Part shown: piece by piece, positions 37,556-50,579 of the stretch
Position numbering within the stretch: position 1 is the first letter of the stretch
Layout: every line of letters starts with the position of its first letter
Assembly: GCF_051014445.1 (NCBI RefSeq)
Contig: NC_135134.1
Span: 6,415,672-6,479,671 of the forward strand
Direction: 5' to 3'
Length of the DNA: 64,000 bases
Origin: Colletes latitarsis
Taxonomy: Eukaryota; Arthropoda; Insecta; Hymenoptera; Colletidae
Notes under the pieces: generated by a model
What the model was told of the DNA's origin: nothing
Seen by the model: only the letters and a program-made list of their open reading frames with translations
Databases searched by the model: none
Position numbers and translations under genes: made by a program

Positions 37556-39546
37556 TATCCTCTAAAATATTAATCGCAACCAGGTTTAATTGACTGCTTC
37601 GGTGTGGAACCACATTACTACGTGATGCAAAACAGAAAAAGGCCAGGGTCTTGCTAAAAGGTAGGCGAAAAATTCGAAGGTACAAGCCAGATGATTGCAA
37701 ATACCAGAACTAACCCAGACATAACCAGCGTTATCCTCTAAAATACTAATCGGAACCAGCTTCTATTGACTGTTTCAGTGTGGTACCACATTACTACGTG
37801 ATCCAAACCAGAAAAAGCCCAGGATCTGGCCAACAAGTATGCGAAAAATGCGAAAGTACGAGCCAGATGATTGCAAATACCAGAACTAACCCAAACATGA
37901 CCAGCGTTATCCTCCAAAATATTCATCGCAACCAGGTTTCATTGACTGCTTCGGTGTGGAACCACATTACTACGGGATCGAAACCACAAAAAACCCAAGA
38001 TCTGGCCAACAAGTACGCGAAAATTGCGGAAGTATGAGCCAGATGATTGCAAATACCAGAACTAACCCATAAATAGCCAGCGCTATCCTCTAAAATATTA
38101 ATCGCAACCAGGTTTAATTGACTGTTTCGGCGTGGTACCGCATTACTACGTAATAGAGACCTGAAGAAGGCCAGGATCTGGCCAACAAGTATGCGAGAAA
38201 TGCGAAAGTACGAACCAGATGAGGGCAAATCCCAGACCTAACCCGGACATAACCGGCGTTATCCTCCAAAATATTAATCGCAACCAGGTTTAACTGACTG
38301 TTTCGGTGTGGAACCACATTACGACGGGATACAAACCCGAAAAAGCCCTGGATATGGCCAACAAGTATGCGAGAAATGCGAAAGTACGAGCCAGATGAGG
38401 GCAAATCCCAGACCTAAACCAGACATAACAGGCATTATCCTCTAAAATATTAATCGCAACCAGCTTCTATTGACTGTTTCAGTGTGGTGCCACGTTACTA
38501 CGTGATGCAAACCAGAAAAGGCCCAGGATCTGGCCAACAAGTATGCGGAAAATGCGAAAGTACGAGCCAGATAAGGGCAAATCCCAGACCTAGCCGAGAC
38601 ATAACCAGCGTTATCCTCTAAAATATTAATCGCAACCAGGTTTAACTGACTGTTTCGGTGTGGAACCACATTACGACGGGATACAAACCCGAAAAAGCCC
38701 TGGATATGGCCAACAAGTATGCGAGAAATGCGAAAGTACGAGCCAGATAAGGGCAAATCCCAGACCTAGCCGAGACATAACCGGCGTTATCCTCTAAAAT
38801 ATTAATCGCAACCAGGTATAATTGACTTTTTCGGCGTGGTACCGCATTACTACGTGATCCAAACCAGAAAAAGCCCAGGATATGGCCAACAAGTATGCGA
38901 GAAATGCGAAAGTACGAGCCAGATGAGGGCAAATCCCAGACCTAGCCGAGACATAACCGGCGTTATCCTCCAAAATATTGATCGCAGCCAGGTTTAATTG
39001 ACTGTTACGGTGTGGTACCGCATTACTACGTGATCCAAAGCAGAAAAAGCCCAGTATCTGGCCAACAAGTATGCGAGAAATGCGAAGGTACGAGCCAGAT
39101 GAGGACAAATCCCAGACCTAACCTAGATATAACCGGCGTTATCCTCTTAAATATTAATCGCCACCAGGTTTAATTGTCTCTTTCGGTGTGGTACCGCAGT
39201 ACTACGTGATCCGAACCAGAAAAAGCCCAGGATCATGCCAACAAGTAGGCGAAAAATGCGAAGGTACGAGCCAGATGAGGGCAAATACCAGAACTAACCC
39301 AAACATAACCAGCGTTATCCTCCAAAATATTCATCGCAACCAGGTTTCATTGACTGCTTCGGTGTGGAACCACATTACGACGGGATCCAAACCACGAAAA
39401 ACCCAAGTTCTGGCCAACAAGTATGCGAAAAATGCAAAAGTACGAGCCAGATGAGGGCAAATCCCAGACCTAACCGAGATAATACCGGCGTTATCCTCTA
39501 AAATATTAATCGCAACCAGCTTCTATTGACTGTTTCAGTGTGGTGC
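37556..39546. repeat. Satellite block C, copy 2
   Basis: Counterpart of 7,110-9,100, with few differences (for example AGTATCTGG near 39,053 against AGGATCTGG near 8,607). It begins a little after the end of the 2,572-bp tandem duplication and runs into a chimeric region after 39,546. Confidence 0.85.
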
Positions 39547-41090
39547 CACATTACTACGTGATCCAAACCAGAAAAAGGCCAGGATCTGGCTAACAAGTAT
39601 GCGGAAAATGCGAAAGTACGAGCCAGATAAGGGCAAATCCCAGACCTAGCCGAGACATAACCGGCGTTATCCTCCAAAATATTAATCGCAACCTGGTTTA
39701 ATTGACTGTTTCGGTGTGGTACCGCATTACTACGTAATAGAGACCTGAAGAAGGCCAGGATCTGGCCAACAAGTATGCGAGAAATGCGAAAGTACGAGCC
39801 AGATGAGGGCAAATCCCAGACCTAACCCGGACATAACCGGCGTCATCCTCCAAAATATTAATCGCAACCAGGTTTAACTGACTGTTTCGGTGTGGAACCA
39901 CATTACGACGGGATACAAACCCGAAAAAGCCCTGGATATGGCCAACAAGTATGCGAGAAATGCGAAAGTACGAGCCAGATGAGGGCAAATCCCAGACCTA
40001 GCCGAGACATAACCGGCGTTATCCTCTAAAATATTAATGGCAACCAGGTTTAATTGACTGTTACGGTGTGGTACCGCAGTACTACGTGATCCGAACCAGA
40101 AAAAGCCCAGGATCATGCCAACAAGTAGGCGAAAAATGCGAAGGTACGAGCCAGATGAGGGCAAATACCAGAACTAACCCAAACATAACCAGCGTTATCC
40201 TCCAAAATATTCATCGCAACCAGGTTTCATTGACTGCTTCGGTGTGGAACCACATTACGACAGGATCCAAACCACGAAAAACCCAAGTTCTGGCCAACAA
40301 GTATGCGAAAAATGCGAAAGTACGAGCCGGATGATTGCAAATACCAGAACTAACCCAAACATAACCAAACATAACCAAACCAGGAAGAGGTCAGGATCTG
40401 GCCAAGAAGTATACGAGAAATGCGAAAGTACGTGCCAGATGAGGGCAAATCCCAGACCTAACCGAGACATAACCGGCGTTATCCTCTAAAATGTTAATCG
40501 CAACCAGCTTCTATTGACTGTTTCAGTGTGGTACCACATTGCGACGGGATACAAACCACAGAAAACCCAAGATCTGCCCAACAAGTACGCGAGAAATGCG
40601 AAAGTACGTTACAGATGAGGGCAAATCCCAGACCTAACCGAGATATAACCGGCGTTATTCACTAAAATATTAATCGAAACCAGGTTTAATTGACTGTTCC
40701 GGTGTGGAACGTCATTATTACGGGATCCAAACCAGAAAAAGCCCAGGATCTGGCCAACAAGTATGCGAGAAATGCGAAAGTACGAGCCAGATGAGGGCAA
40801 ATCCCAGACCTAATCGAGACATAACTGGCGTTGTCCTCTAAAATATTAATCGCAACCAGGTTTAATTGAGTTTTTCGGAGTGGTACCGCATTACTACGTG
40901 ATCCAAACCAGAAAAAGCCCAGGATCTGGCCAACAAGTATGCGTGAAATGCGAAAGTACGAGCCAGATGAGGGCAAATCCCAGACCTAACCGAGGCATTA
41001 CCGGCGTTATCCTCTAAAATATTAATCGCAACCAGGTTTAATTGACTGTTTCGGTGTGGAACCACATTACTACGTGATCCAAACCAGAAA
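39546..41090. repeat. Mosaic satellite with chimeric joins
   Basis: After block C ends, the sequence resembles 33.1-33.4 kb, then the 9.2-9.5 kb type. From about 40,327 to 40,960 it matches 36,875-37,510 at an offset of 3,452 bp, including TTATTCACTAAAAT and the GTTTTTCGGAGTGG monomer. All of it is satellite in normal phase. Confidence 0.75.
40188..40471. repeat. Shortened dimer, copy 8, with a different left monomer
   Basis: Same deletion junction (double motif from 40,357), but the left monomer is of the TTCATCGCAACCAGG ... CCACGAAAAACCC class, not the AACCGGAACCAGC class of the other seven. The switch falls between about 40,270 and 40,327, where GAGCCGGATG marks entry into the usual context. 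This is a chimera of two monomer lineages. Confidence 0.9.
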
Positions 41091-43320
41091 ACTACCGGGA
41101 TCTTGCCAACAAGTAGGCGAAAAATGCGAAAGTACGAGCCAGATGATTGCAAATACCAGACCTAACCATGACATAACCGGCGTTATCTTCTAAAATATTA
41201 ATCGCAACCAGGTTTAATTGACTGTTTCGGTGTGGTGCCAAATTACTACGTGATACAGACCAGAAAACGGCCAGGATCTTGCCAACAAGTAGGCGAAAAA
41301 CGCAAAGGTACGAGCCAGATGAGGGCAAATCCCAGACCTAACCGACACATAACCGGCGTTATCCTCCAAAATATTAATCGCAACCAGGTTTAATTGACTG
41401 CTTCGGTGTGGAACCACATTACTACGTGATCCAAACCAGAAAACGACCGGGATCTTGCCAACAAGTAGGCGAAAACTGCGAAGGTACGAGCCAGATGATT
41501 GCAAATACCAGAACTAACCCAGCCATAACCAGCGTTATCCTCTAAAATACAAATCGGAACCAGCTTTTATTTACGGTTTCATTGTGGTACCACATTACTA
41601 CGTGATACAGGCCAGAAGAAGGCAAGGATCTTCCCAACATGTAGGCGAAAATCGCGAAGGTACGAGCCAGATGTGGGCAAATCCCAGACCTAACCGAGAC
41701 ATAACCGGCATTATCCTACAAAATATTCATCGCAACCAGGTTTCATTGACTGCCTCGGTGTGTTACCGCATTACTACGTGATCCAAACCAGAATAAGCCC
41801 AGGATCTAGCCATCAAGTATGCGAAAAATGCGAAAGTACGAGCCAGATGAGGGCAAATACCAGAACTGTCCCAGACATAACCGGCGTTACCCTCTAAAAT
41901 ATTAATCGGAACCAGGCTTAATTGACTGTTTCAGTGTGGTACCAAATTTCTACGTGGTCCAAGCCAGAAAAAGGCCAGGATCAGGTCAACAAGTATGTGA
42001 AAAATGCGAAAGTACGAGCCAGACAAGGGCAAATCCCAAACCTAACCGAGACATAACCAGCGTTATCCTCTAAAATATTAATCGCAACCAGGTTTAATTG
42101 ACTGTTTCGGTGTGGTACCGCATTACTACGTGATGCAAACCAGAAAAAGCCCAGGATCTGGCCAACAAGTATGCGAAAAATGCGAAAGTACGACCCAGAT
42201 GAGGGCAAATACCAGAACTAACCCAGACATAAGCAGCGTTATCCTCTAAAATACTAACCGGAACCAGCTTTTATTGACTTTTTCAGTGTGGTGCCACATT
42301 ACTACGTGATCCAATCCAGAAAATGCCCAGGATCTGGCCAACCAGTATGCGAAAAATGCGAAAGTACGAGCCGGATGATTGCAAATACCAGAACTAACCC
42401 AAACATAACCAGCGTTATCCTCCAAAATATTCATCGCAACCAGGTTTAATTGACTGCTTCGGTGTGCAACCACATTACGACGGGATACAAACCACAAAAA
42501 ACCCAAGATCTGGCCAACAAGTACGCGAGAATTGCGAAAGTACGTTACAGATGAGGGCAAATCCCAGACCTAACCGAGATATAACCGGCGTTATTCTCTA
42601 AAATATTAATCGAAACCAGGTTTAATTGGCTGTTTCGGTGTGGAACGTCATTATTACGGGATCCAAACCAGAAAAAGCCCAGGATCTGGCCAACAAGTAT
42701 GCGAGAAATGCGAAAGTACGAGCCAGATGAGGGCAAATCCCAGACCTAACCGACACATAACCTGGCGTTATCCTCCAAAATATTAATCGCAAACAGGTTT
42801 AATTGACTGCTTCGGTGTGGAACCACATTACTACGTGATCCAAAACAGAAAACGACCAGGATCTTGCCAACAAGTAGGCGAAAACTGCGAAGGTACGAGC
42901 CAGATGATTGCAAATACCAGAACTAACCCAGCCATAACCAGCGTTATCCTCTAAAATACAAATCGGAACCAGCTTTCATTGACGGTTTCATTGTGGTACC
43001 ACATTACTACGTGATACAGGCCAGAAAAAGTCGAGGATCTAGCCATCAAGTATGCGAAAAATGCGAAAGTACGAGCCAGATGAGGGCAAATACCAGAACT
43101 ATCCCAGACATAACCGGCGTTACCCTCTAAAATATTAATCGGCACCAGGCTTAATTGACTGTTTCAGTGTGGTACCAAATTACTACCTGATCCAAACCAG
43201 AAAAAGGCCAGGATCTGGTCAACAAGTATGTGAAAAATGCGAAAGTACGAGCCAGATAAGGGCAAATCCCAAACCTAACCTAGACGTTATTCTCTAAAGT
43301 ATTAATCGCAACCAGGTTTA
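41090..43320. repeat. Divergent satellite patch with an internal 1,408-bp duplication
   Basis: Monomers here carry many private changes. About 41,344-41,570 is repeated at 42,752-42,980 (offset 1,408-1,409, eight monomers), sharing GACACATAACC, GAAAACTGCGAAGG and AAAATACAAATCGG. GATCTAGCCATCAAG occurs near 41,811 and 43,043, seven monomers apart. Near 43,280 one monomer lacks a short stretch in its C/A-rich tail (CCTAGACGTTATTC). The section also matches 1,974-2,288 from 42,246. Confidence 0.75.
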
Positions 43321-44140
43321 ATTGACTGCTTCGGTGTGGTACCGCATTACTACGTGATCCAAACCAGAAAAAGCCCAGGATCTGGTCAACAAGTATGCGA
43401 AAAATGCGAAAGTAGGAGCCAGATGATTGCAAATACCAGAACTAACCGAAACATAAACAGCGTTATCCTCCAAAATATTCATTGCAACCTGGTTTCATTG
43501 ACTGCTTTGGTGTGGATCCACATCACGACGGGATCCAAACCACAAAAAACCCATGTTCTGGCCAACAAGTATGCGAAAAATGCGAAAGTACGAGACAGAT
43601 GAGGGCAAATCCCAGACCTAACCGAGACATAACCGGCGTTATCCTCCAAAATATTAATCGCAACCAGGTTTAATCGACTGCTTCTGTATGGTACCGCATT
43701 ACCACCTGATCCAAACCAGAAAAAGCCCAGGATCTTGCCAACAAGTAGGCGAAAAATGCGAAGGTACGAGCCAGATGATTGCAAATACCAGAACTAACCC
43801 AAACATGACCAGCGTTATCCTCTAAAATATTAATCGCAACCAGGTTTAATTGACTGCTTCGGTGTGGTACCGCATTACTACGTGATCCAAACCAGAAAAA
43901 GCCCAGGATCTGGTCAACAAGTATGCGAAAAATGCGAAAGTAGGAGCCAGATGATTGCAAATACCAGAACTAACCCAAACATAAACAGCGTTATCCTCCA
44001 AAATATTCATCGCAACCAGGTTTCATTGACTGGTTCGGTGTGGAACCGCATTACGACGGGATCCAAACCACAAAAAACCCATGTTCTGGCCAACAAGTAT
44101 GCGAAGAATGCGAAAGTACGAGACAGATGAGGGCAAATCC
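43319..44140. repeat. 3-monomer (528 bp) duplication
   Basis: The segment 43,319-43,612 recurs at 43,847-44,140, sharing GTAGGAGCCAGATG, ACATAAACAGCG and CCCATGTTCTGGCC. Differences such as GCAACCTGG and CTTTGGTGTGGATCC in the first copy show it is not brand new. The monomers between the copies belong to other classes. Confidence 0.8.
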
Positions 44141-47100
44141 CAGACCTAACCGAGACATAACCAGCGTTATCCTCTAAATTATTAATCGCAACCAGGTTTA
44201 ATTGACTGTTTCGGTGTGGTACCGCATTACTACGTGATACAGACCAGAAGAAGGCCAGGATCTGGCCAACAAGTATGCGAGAAATGCGAAAGTACGAGCC
44301 AGATGAGGGCAAATCCCAGCCCTAACCCGGACATAACCGGCGTTATCCTCTAAAATATTAATCGCAACCAGGTTTAATTGACTGTTTCGGTGTGGTGCCA
44401 CATTTCTACGTGATGCAAACCAGAAAAAGCCCAGGATCTGGCCAACAAGTATGCGAAAAATGCGAAAGTACGAGCCAGATTTGGGCAAATCCCAGACCTA
44501 ACCGAGATGTAACCGGCGTTATTCTCTAAAATATTAACCGAAACCAGGTTTAATTGACTGTTACGGTGTGGTACCGCATTACTACGTGATCCAAACCAGA
44601 AAAAGCCCAGGATCTTGCCAACAAGTAGGCGAAAAATGCGAAGGTACGAGCCAGATGATTGCAAATACCAGAACTAACCCAAACATGACCAGCGTTATCC
44701 TCTAAAATATTAATCGCAACCAGGTTTAATTGAATGTTTCGGTGTGGTACCGCATTACTACGTAATACAGACCAGAAAAAGGCCAGGATCTGGCCAACAA
44801 GTGTGCCAAAAATGCGAAGGTACGAGCCAGATGATTGCAAATCCCAGCCCTAACTGAGGCATAACCGGCGTTCTCCTCTAAAATAATAATCGGAACCAGG
44901 TTTATTTGACTGTTTCAGTGTGGTACCACATTACTACGTGGTCCAAGCATGAAACAGGCCAGGATCTGGCCAACAAGTATGCGAAAAATGCGAAAGTACG
45001 AGCCAGATAAGGGCAAATTCCAGACCTAACCGGGACATAACCGGCGTTATCCTCCAAAATATTAATCGCAACCAGGTTTAATCGACTGCTTCTGTATGGT
45101 ACCGCATTACCACGTGATCCAAACCAGAAAAAGCCCAGGATCTGGCCAACAAGTATGCGAAAAATGCGAAAGTAGGAGGCAGATGATTGCAAATACCAGA
45201 ACTGACCCAAACATATCCAGCGTTATCCTCCAAAATATTCATCGCAACCAGGTTTCATTTACTGCTTCGGTGTGGAGCCACATTACGACGGGATCCAAAC
45301 CACAAAAAACCCATGTTCTGGCCAGCAAGTATGCGAAAAATGCGAAAGTACGAGACAGATGAGGGCAAATCCCAGACCTAACCGAGACATAACCGGCGTT
45401 ATCCTCCAAAATATTAATCGCAACCAGGTTTAATCGACTGCTTCTGTATGGTACTGCATTACCACGTGATCCAAACCAGAAAAAGCCCAGGATCTTGCCA
45501 ACAAGTAGGCGAAAAATGCGAAAGTACGTGCCAGATGATTGCAAATCCCAGACCTAACCGAGACATAACCGGCGTTATCCTCCAAAATATTAATCGCAAC
45601 CAGCTTCAATTGACTGTTTCAGTGTGGCGCCACATTACTACGTGATACAGACCAGAAAAAGCCCAGGATCTGGCCAACAAGTATGCGAGAAATGCGAAAG
45701 TACGAGACAGATGAGGGCAAATCCCAGACCTAAACGAGAAATAACCGGCGTTATCCTCTAAAATATTAATCGCAACCAGGTTTAGTTGACTGCTTCGGTG
45801 TGGAACCACATTACTACGTGATCCATACCAAAAAAAGCCCAGGATCTTGCCAACAATTAGGCGCAAATTCGAAAGTACGAGCCAGATGATTGCAAATACC
45901 AGAACTAACCCAGACATAACCAGTTTTATCCTCTAAAATACTAATCGGAATCAGCTTTTGTTGACTGTTTCAGTGTGGTACCACATTACTACGTTATCCA
46001 AACCAGCAAAAGCCCAGGATCTGGCCAACAAGTATGCGAAAAATGCGAAAGTACGTGCCAGATGATTGCAAATACCAGAACTAACCCAAACATGACCAGC
46101 GTTATCCTCCAAAATATTCATCGCAACCAGGTTTCATTGACTGCTTCGGTGTGCAACCACATTACGACGGGATCCAAACCAGAAAATGCCCAGGATCTTG
46201 CCAACGAGTAGGCGAAAAATGCGAAGGTACGAGCCAGATGATTGCAAATACCAGAACTAACCCATAAATAACCAGCGTTATCCTCTAAAATATTAATCGC
46301 AACCAGGTTTAGTTGACTGTTTCGGTGTAGTACAGCATTACTACGTAATACAGACCACAAGAAGGCCAGGATCTGGCCAACAAGTATGCGAGAAATGCGA
46401 AAGTACGAGCCAGATGATTGCAAATACCAGAACTAACCCAGCCATAACCAGCGTTATCCTCTAAAATACTAATCGGAACCAGGTTTAATTGACTGTTTCG
46501 GTGTGATACCGCATTACTACGTTATCCAAACAAGAAAAAGGCCCGGATCTGGCCAACAAGTATGCGAGAAACGCGAAAGTATGAGCAAGATGATTGCAAA
46601 TACCAGAACTAACCCAGCCATAACCAGCGTTATCCTCTAAAATACTAATCGGAACCAGCTTTTATTGACGGTTTCAGTGTGGTACCACATTACTACGTGA
46701 TACATACCAGAAAAAGGCCAGGATCTGGCCAACAAGTATGCGAAAAAGGCGAAGGCACGAGCCAGATGAGGGCAAATCCCAGACCTAACCGAGCTATAAC
46801 CGGCGTTATTCTCTAAAATATTAATCGCAACCTGGTTTAATTGACTTTTTCGGTGTGGTACCGCATTACTACGTGATCCAAACCAGAAAAAGCCCAGGAC
46901 CTGGCCAACAAGTATGCGCAAAATGCGAAATTACGTGCCAGATGAGGGCAAATCCCAGACCTAACCGAGACATAACCGGCGTTATCCTCTAAAATACTAA
47001 TCGGAACCAGCTTTTATTGACTGTTTCAGTGTGGTGCCACATTACTACGTGATACAGACCAGAAAAAGCCCAGGATCTGGCCAACGAGTATGCGAGAAAT

Positions 47101-50100
47101 GCGAAAGTACGAGCCAGATGAGGGCAAATCCCAGACCTAATTCAGACATAAACGGCGTTATCCTCTAAAATATTAATCGCAACCAGCTTCTATTGACTGT
47201 TTCAGTGTGGTGCCACATTACTACGTGATACAGACCAGAAAAAGCCCAGGATCTGGCCAACGAGTATGCGAGAAATGCGAAAGTACGAGACAGATGAGGG
47301 CAAATCCCAGACCTAAACCAGACATAACCGACGTTATCCCCTAAAATATTAATCGCAACCAGGTTTAACTGAATGTTTCTGTGTGGAGCCACATTACGAC
47401 GGGATACAAGCCCGAAAAAGCCCAGGATCTGGCCAAGAAGTATACGAGAAATGCGAAAGTACGAGCCAGATGTGGGCAAATCCCAGACCTAATTCAGACA
47501 TAAACGGCGTTATCCTCCAAAATATTAATCGCAACCAGCTTCTATTGACTGTTTCAGTGTGGTGCCTCATTACTGCGTGATCCAAGCCAGAAAAAGCCCA
47601 CGATCTGGCCAACAAGTATGCGAAAAATGCGAAAGTACGAGCCAGATCAGGGCAAATCCCAGACCTAACCGAGACATAACCGGCGTTATCCTCCAAAATA
47701 TTAATCGCAACCTGGTTTAATTGACTGTTTCGGTGTGGTACCGCATTACTACGTGATCCAAACCAGAAAAAGGCCCGGATCTGGACAACAAGTATGCGAA
47801 AAATGCGAAAGTAGGAGGCAGATGACTGCAAATACCAGAACTGACCCAAACATAACCAGCGATATCCTCCAAAATATTCATCGCAACCAGGTTTCATTTA
47901 CTGCTTCGGTGTGGAGCCACATTACGACGGGATCCAAACCACAAAAAACCCCTGTTCTGGCTAACAAGTATGCGTAAAATGTGAAAGTACGAGCCAGATG
48001 AGGGCAAATCCCAGACCTAACCGGGACATAAGCGGCGTTATCCTCTAAAATATTAGTCGCAACCGGGTTTAATTGACTGTTTCGGTGTGGAATCGCAGTA
48101 CTACGTGATCCGAACCAGAAAAAGCCCAGGATCTTGCCAACAAGTAGGCGAAAAATGCGAAGGTACGAGCCAGATGAGGGCAAATCCAATACCTAACCGA
48201 GACATAACCGGCGTTATCCTCCAAAATATTAATCGCAACCAGGATTAATTGACTGCTACGGTGTGGTGCCGCATTACTACGTGATACAAACCAGAAAAAG
48301 ACCAGCATCTGGCCAACAAGTATGCGACAAATGCGAAAGTACGAGCCAGATGAGGGCAAATCCCAGACCTAACCGAGACATAATTGGCGTTATCCTCCAA
48401 AATATTAATCGCAACCGGGTTTAATTGACTGTTTCGGTGTGGTACCGCAGTACTACGTGATCCGAACCAGAAAAAGCCCAGGACCTTGCCAACAAGTAGG
48501 CGAAAAATGCGAGGGTACGAGCCAGATGAGGGCAAATCCCGGACCTAACCGAGACATAACCGGCGTTATCCTCCAAAATATTAATCGCAACCAGCTTCTA
48601 TTGACTGTTTCAGTGTGGCGCCACATTACTACGTGATACAGACCAGAAAAAGCCCAGGATCTGGCCAACAAGTATGCGAGAAATGCGAAAGTACGAGCCA
48701 GATGATTGCAAATACCAGAACTAACCCAGCCATAACCAGCGTTATCCTCTAAAATACTAATCGCAAATATCTTCTATTGACTGTTTCAGTGTGGTGCCAC
48801 ATTACTACGTGATACAGACCAGAAAAAGCCCAGGCTCTGGCCAACGAGTATGCGAAAAATGTGAAAGTACGAGCCAGATCAGGGCAAATCCCAGACCTAA
48901 CCGAGACATAACCGGCGTTATCCTCCAAAATATTAATCGCAACTAGGTTTAATCGACTGCTTCGGTATGGTACCGCATTACCACGTGATCCAAACCAGAA
49001 AAAGCCCAGGATCTGGCCAACAAGTATGCGAAAAATGCGAAAGTAGGAGGCAGATGATTGCAAATACCAGAACTGACCCAAACATAACCAGCGTTATCCT
49101 CCAAAATATTCATCGCAACCAGGTTTCATTTACTGCTTCGGTGTGGAGCCACATTACGACGGGATCCAAACCACAAAAAACCCATGTTCTGGCCAACAAG
49201 TATGCGAAAAATGCGAAAGTACGAGCCAGATGAGGGCAAATCCCAGACCTAACCGAGACATAATTGGCGTTATCCTCCAAAATATTAATCGGAACCGGGT
49301 TTAATTGACTGTTTCGGTGTGGTACCGCAGTACTACGTGATCCGAACCAGAAAAAGCCCAGGATCTTGCCAACAAGTAGGCGAAAAATGCGAGGGTACGA
49401 GCCAGATCAGGGCAAATCCCGGACCTAACCGAGACATAACCGGCGTTATCCTCCAAAATATTAATCGCAGCCAGGTTTAATTGACTGTTACGGTGTGGTA
49501 CCGCATTACTACGTGATACAAACCAGAGAAAGACCAGCATCTGGTCAACAAGTCCGCGAAAATTGCGAAAGTATGAGCCAGATGATTGCAAGTACCAGAA
49601 CTAACCCATACATAACCAGCGTTATCCTCTAAATTATTAATCGTAACCAGGTTTAATTGACTGTTTCGGTGTGGTACCGCATTACTACGTGATACAGACC
49701 AGAAGAAGGCCGGGATCTGGCCAACAAGTATGCGAAAAATGCAAAAGTACGAGCCAGATGATTGCAAATACCAGAACTAATCCAAACATGACCAGCGTTA
49801 TCCTCCAAAATATTCATCGCAACCAGGTTTCATTGACTGGTTCGGTGTGGAACCGCATTACGACGGGATCCAAACCACAAAAAACCCAAGATCTGGCCAA
49901 CAAGTACGCGAAAATTGCGGAAGTATGAGCCGGATGATTGCAAATACCAGAACTAACCCATAAATAACGAGCGTTATCCTCTAAAATATTAATCGCAACC
50001 AGGTTTAATTGACTGTTTCGGTATGGTACCGCATTACTACGTAATACAGACCTGAAGAAGGCCAGAATCTGGCCAACAAGTATGCGAGAAATGCGAAAGT

Positions 50101-50579
50101 ACGAGCCAGATGAGTGCAAATCCCAGACCTAACCCGGACATAACCGGCGTTATCCTCTAAAATATTAATCGCAACCAGGTTCAGTTGACTGTTTCGGTGT
50201 GGTGCCACATTTCTACGTGATGCAAACCAGAAAAAGCCCAGGATCTGGCCAACAAGTATGCGAAAAATGCGAAAGTACGAGCCAGATTTGGGCAAATCCC
50301 AGACCTAACCGAGATGTAACCGGCGTTATTCTCTAAAATATTAACCGAAACCAGGTTTAATTGACTGTTACGGTGTGGTACCGCATTACTACGTGATCCA
50401 AACCAGAAAAAGCCCAGGATCTTGCCAACAAGTAGGCGAAAAATGCGAAAGTACGAGCCAGATAAGGGCAAATTCCAGACCCAACCGAGACATAACCAGC
50501 GCTATCCTCTAAAATATTAATCGCAACCAGGTTTAATCGATTGCTTCTGTATGGTACCGCATTACCACGTGATCCAAAC
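44141..50579. repeat. Mosaic satellite with repeated 2- to 3-monomer cassettes
   Basis: The segment 44,190-44,665 recurs at 49,997-50,472 (offset 5,807, 33 monomers minus 1), sharing CCAGATTTGGGC and GAGATGTAACC. A CACGTG-bearing cassette appears at about 45,040-45,370, 48,911-49,241 and 50,495-50,825 (spacings 3,871 and 1,584 bp). No gene or unique sequence was seen. Confidence 0.75.

Noticed and set aside
47394..47897. Longest open frame in the window (167 codons, minus strand) as a possible gene
   Set aside because: It spans almost three satellite monomers and exists only because small indels happen to keep frames open. Its product is the same satellite translation seen everywhere, and no homologous copy keeps the full length.
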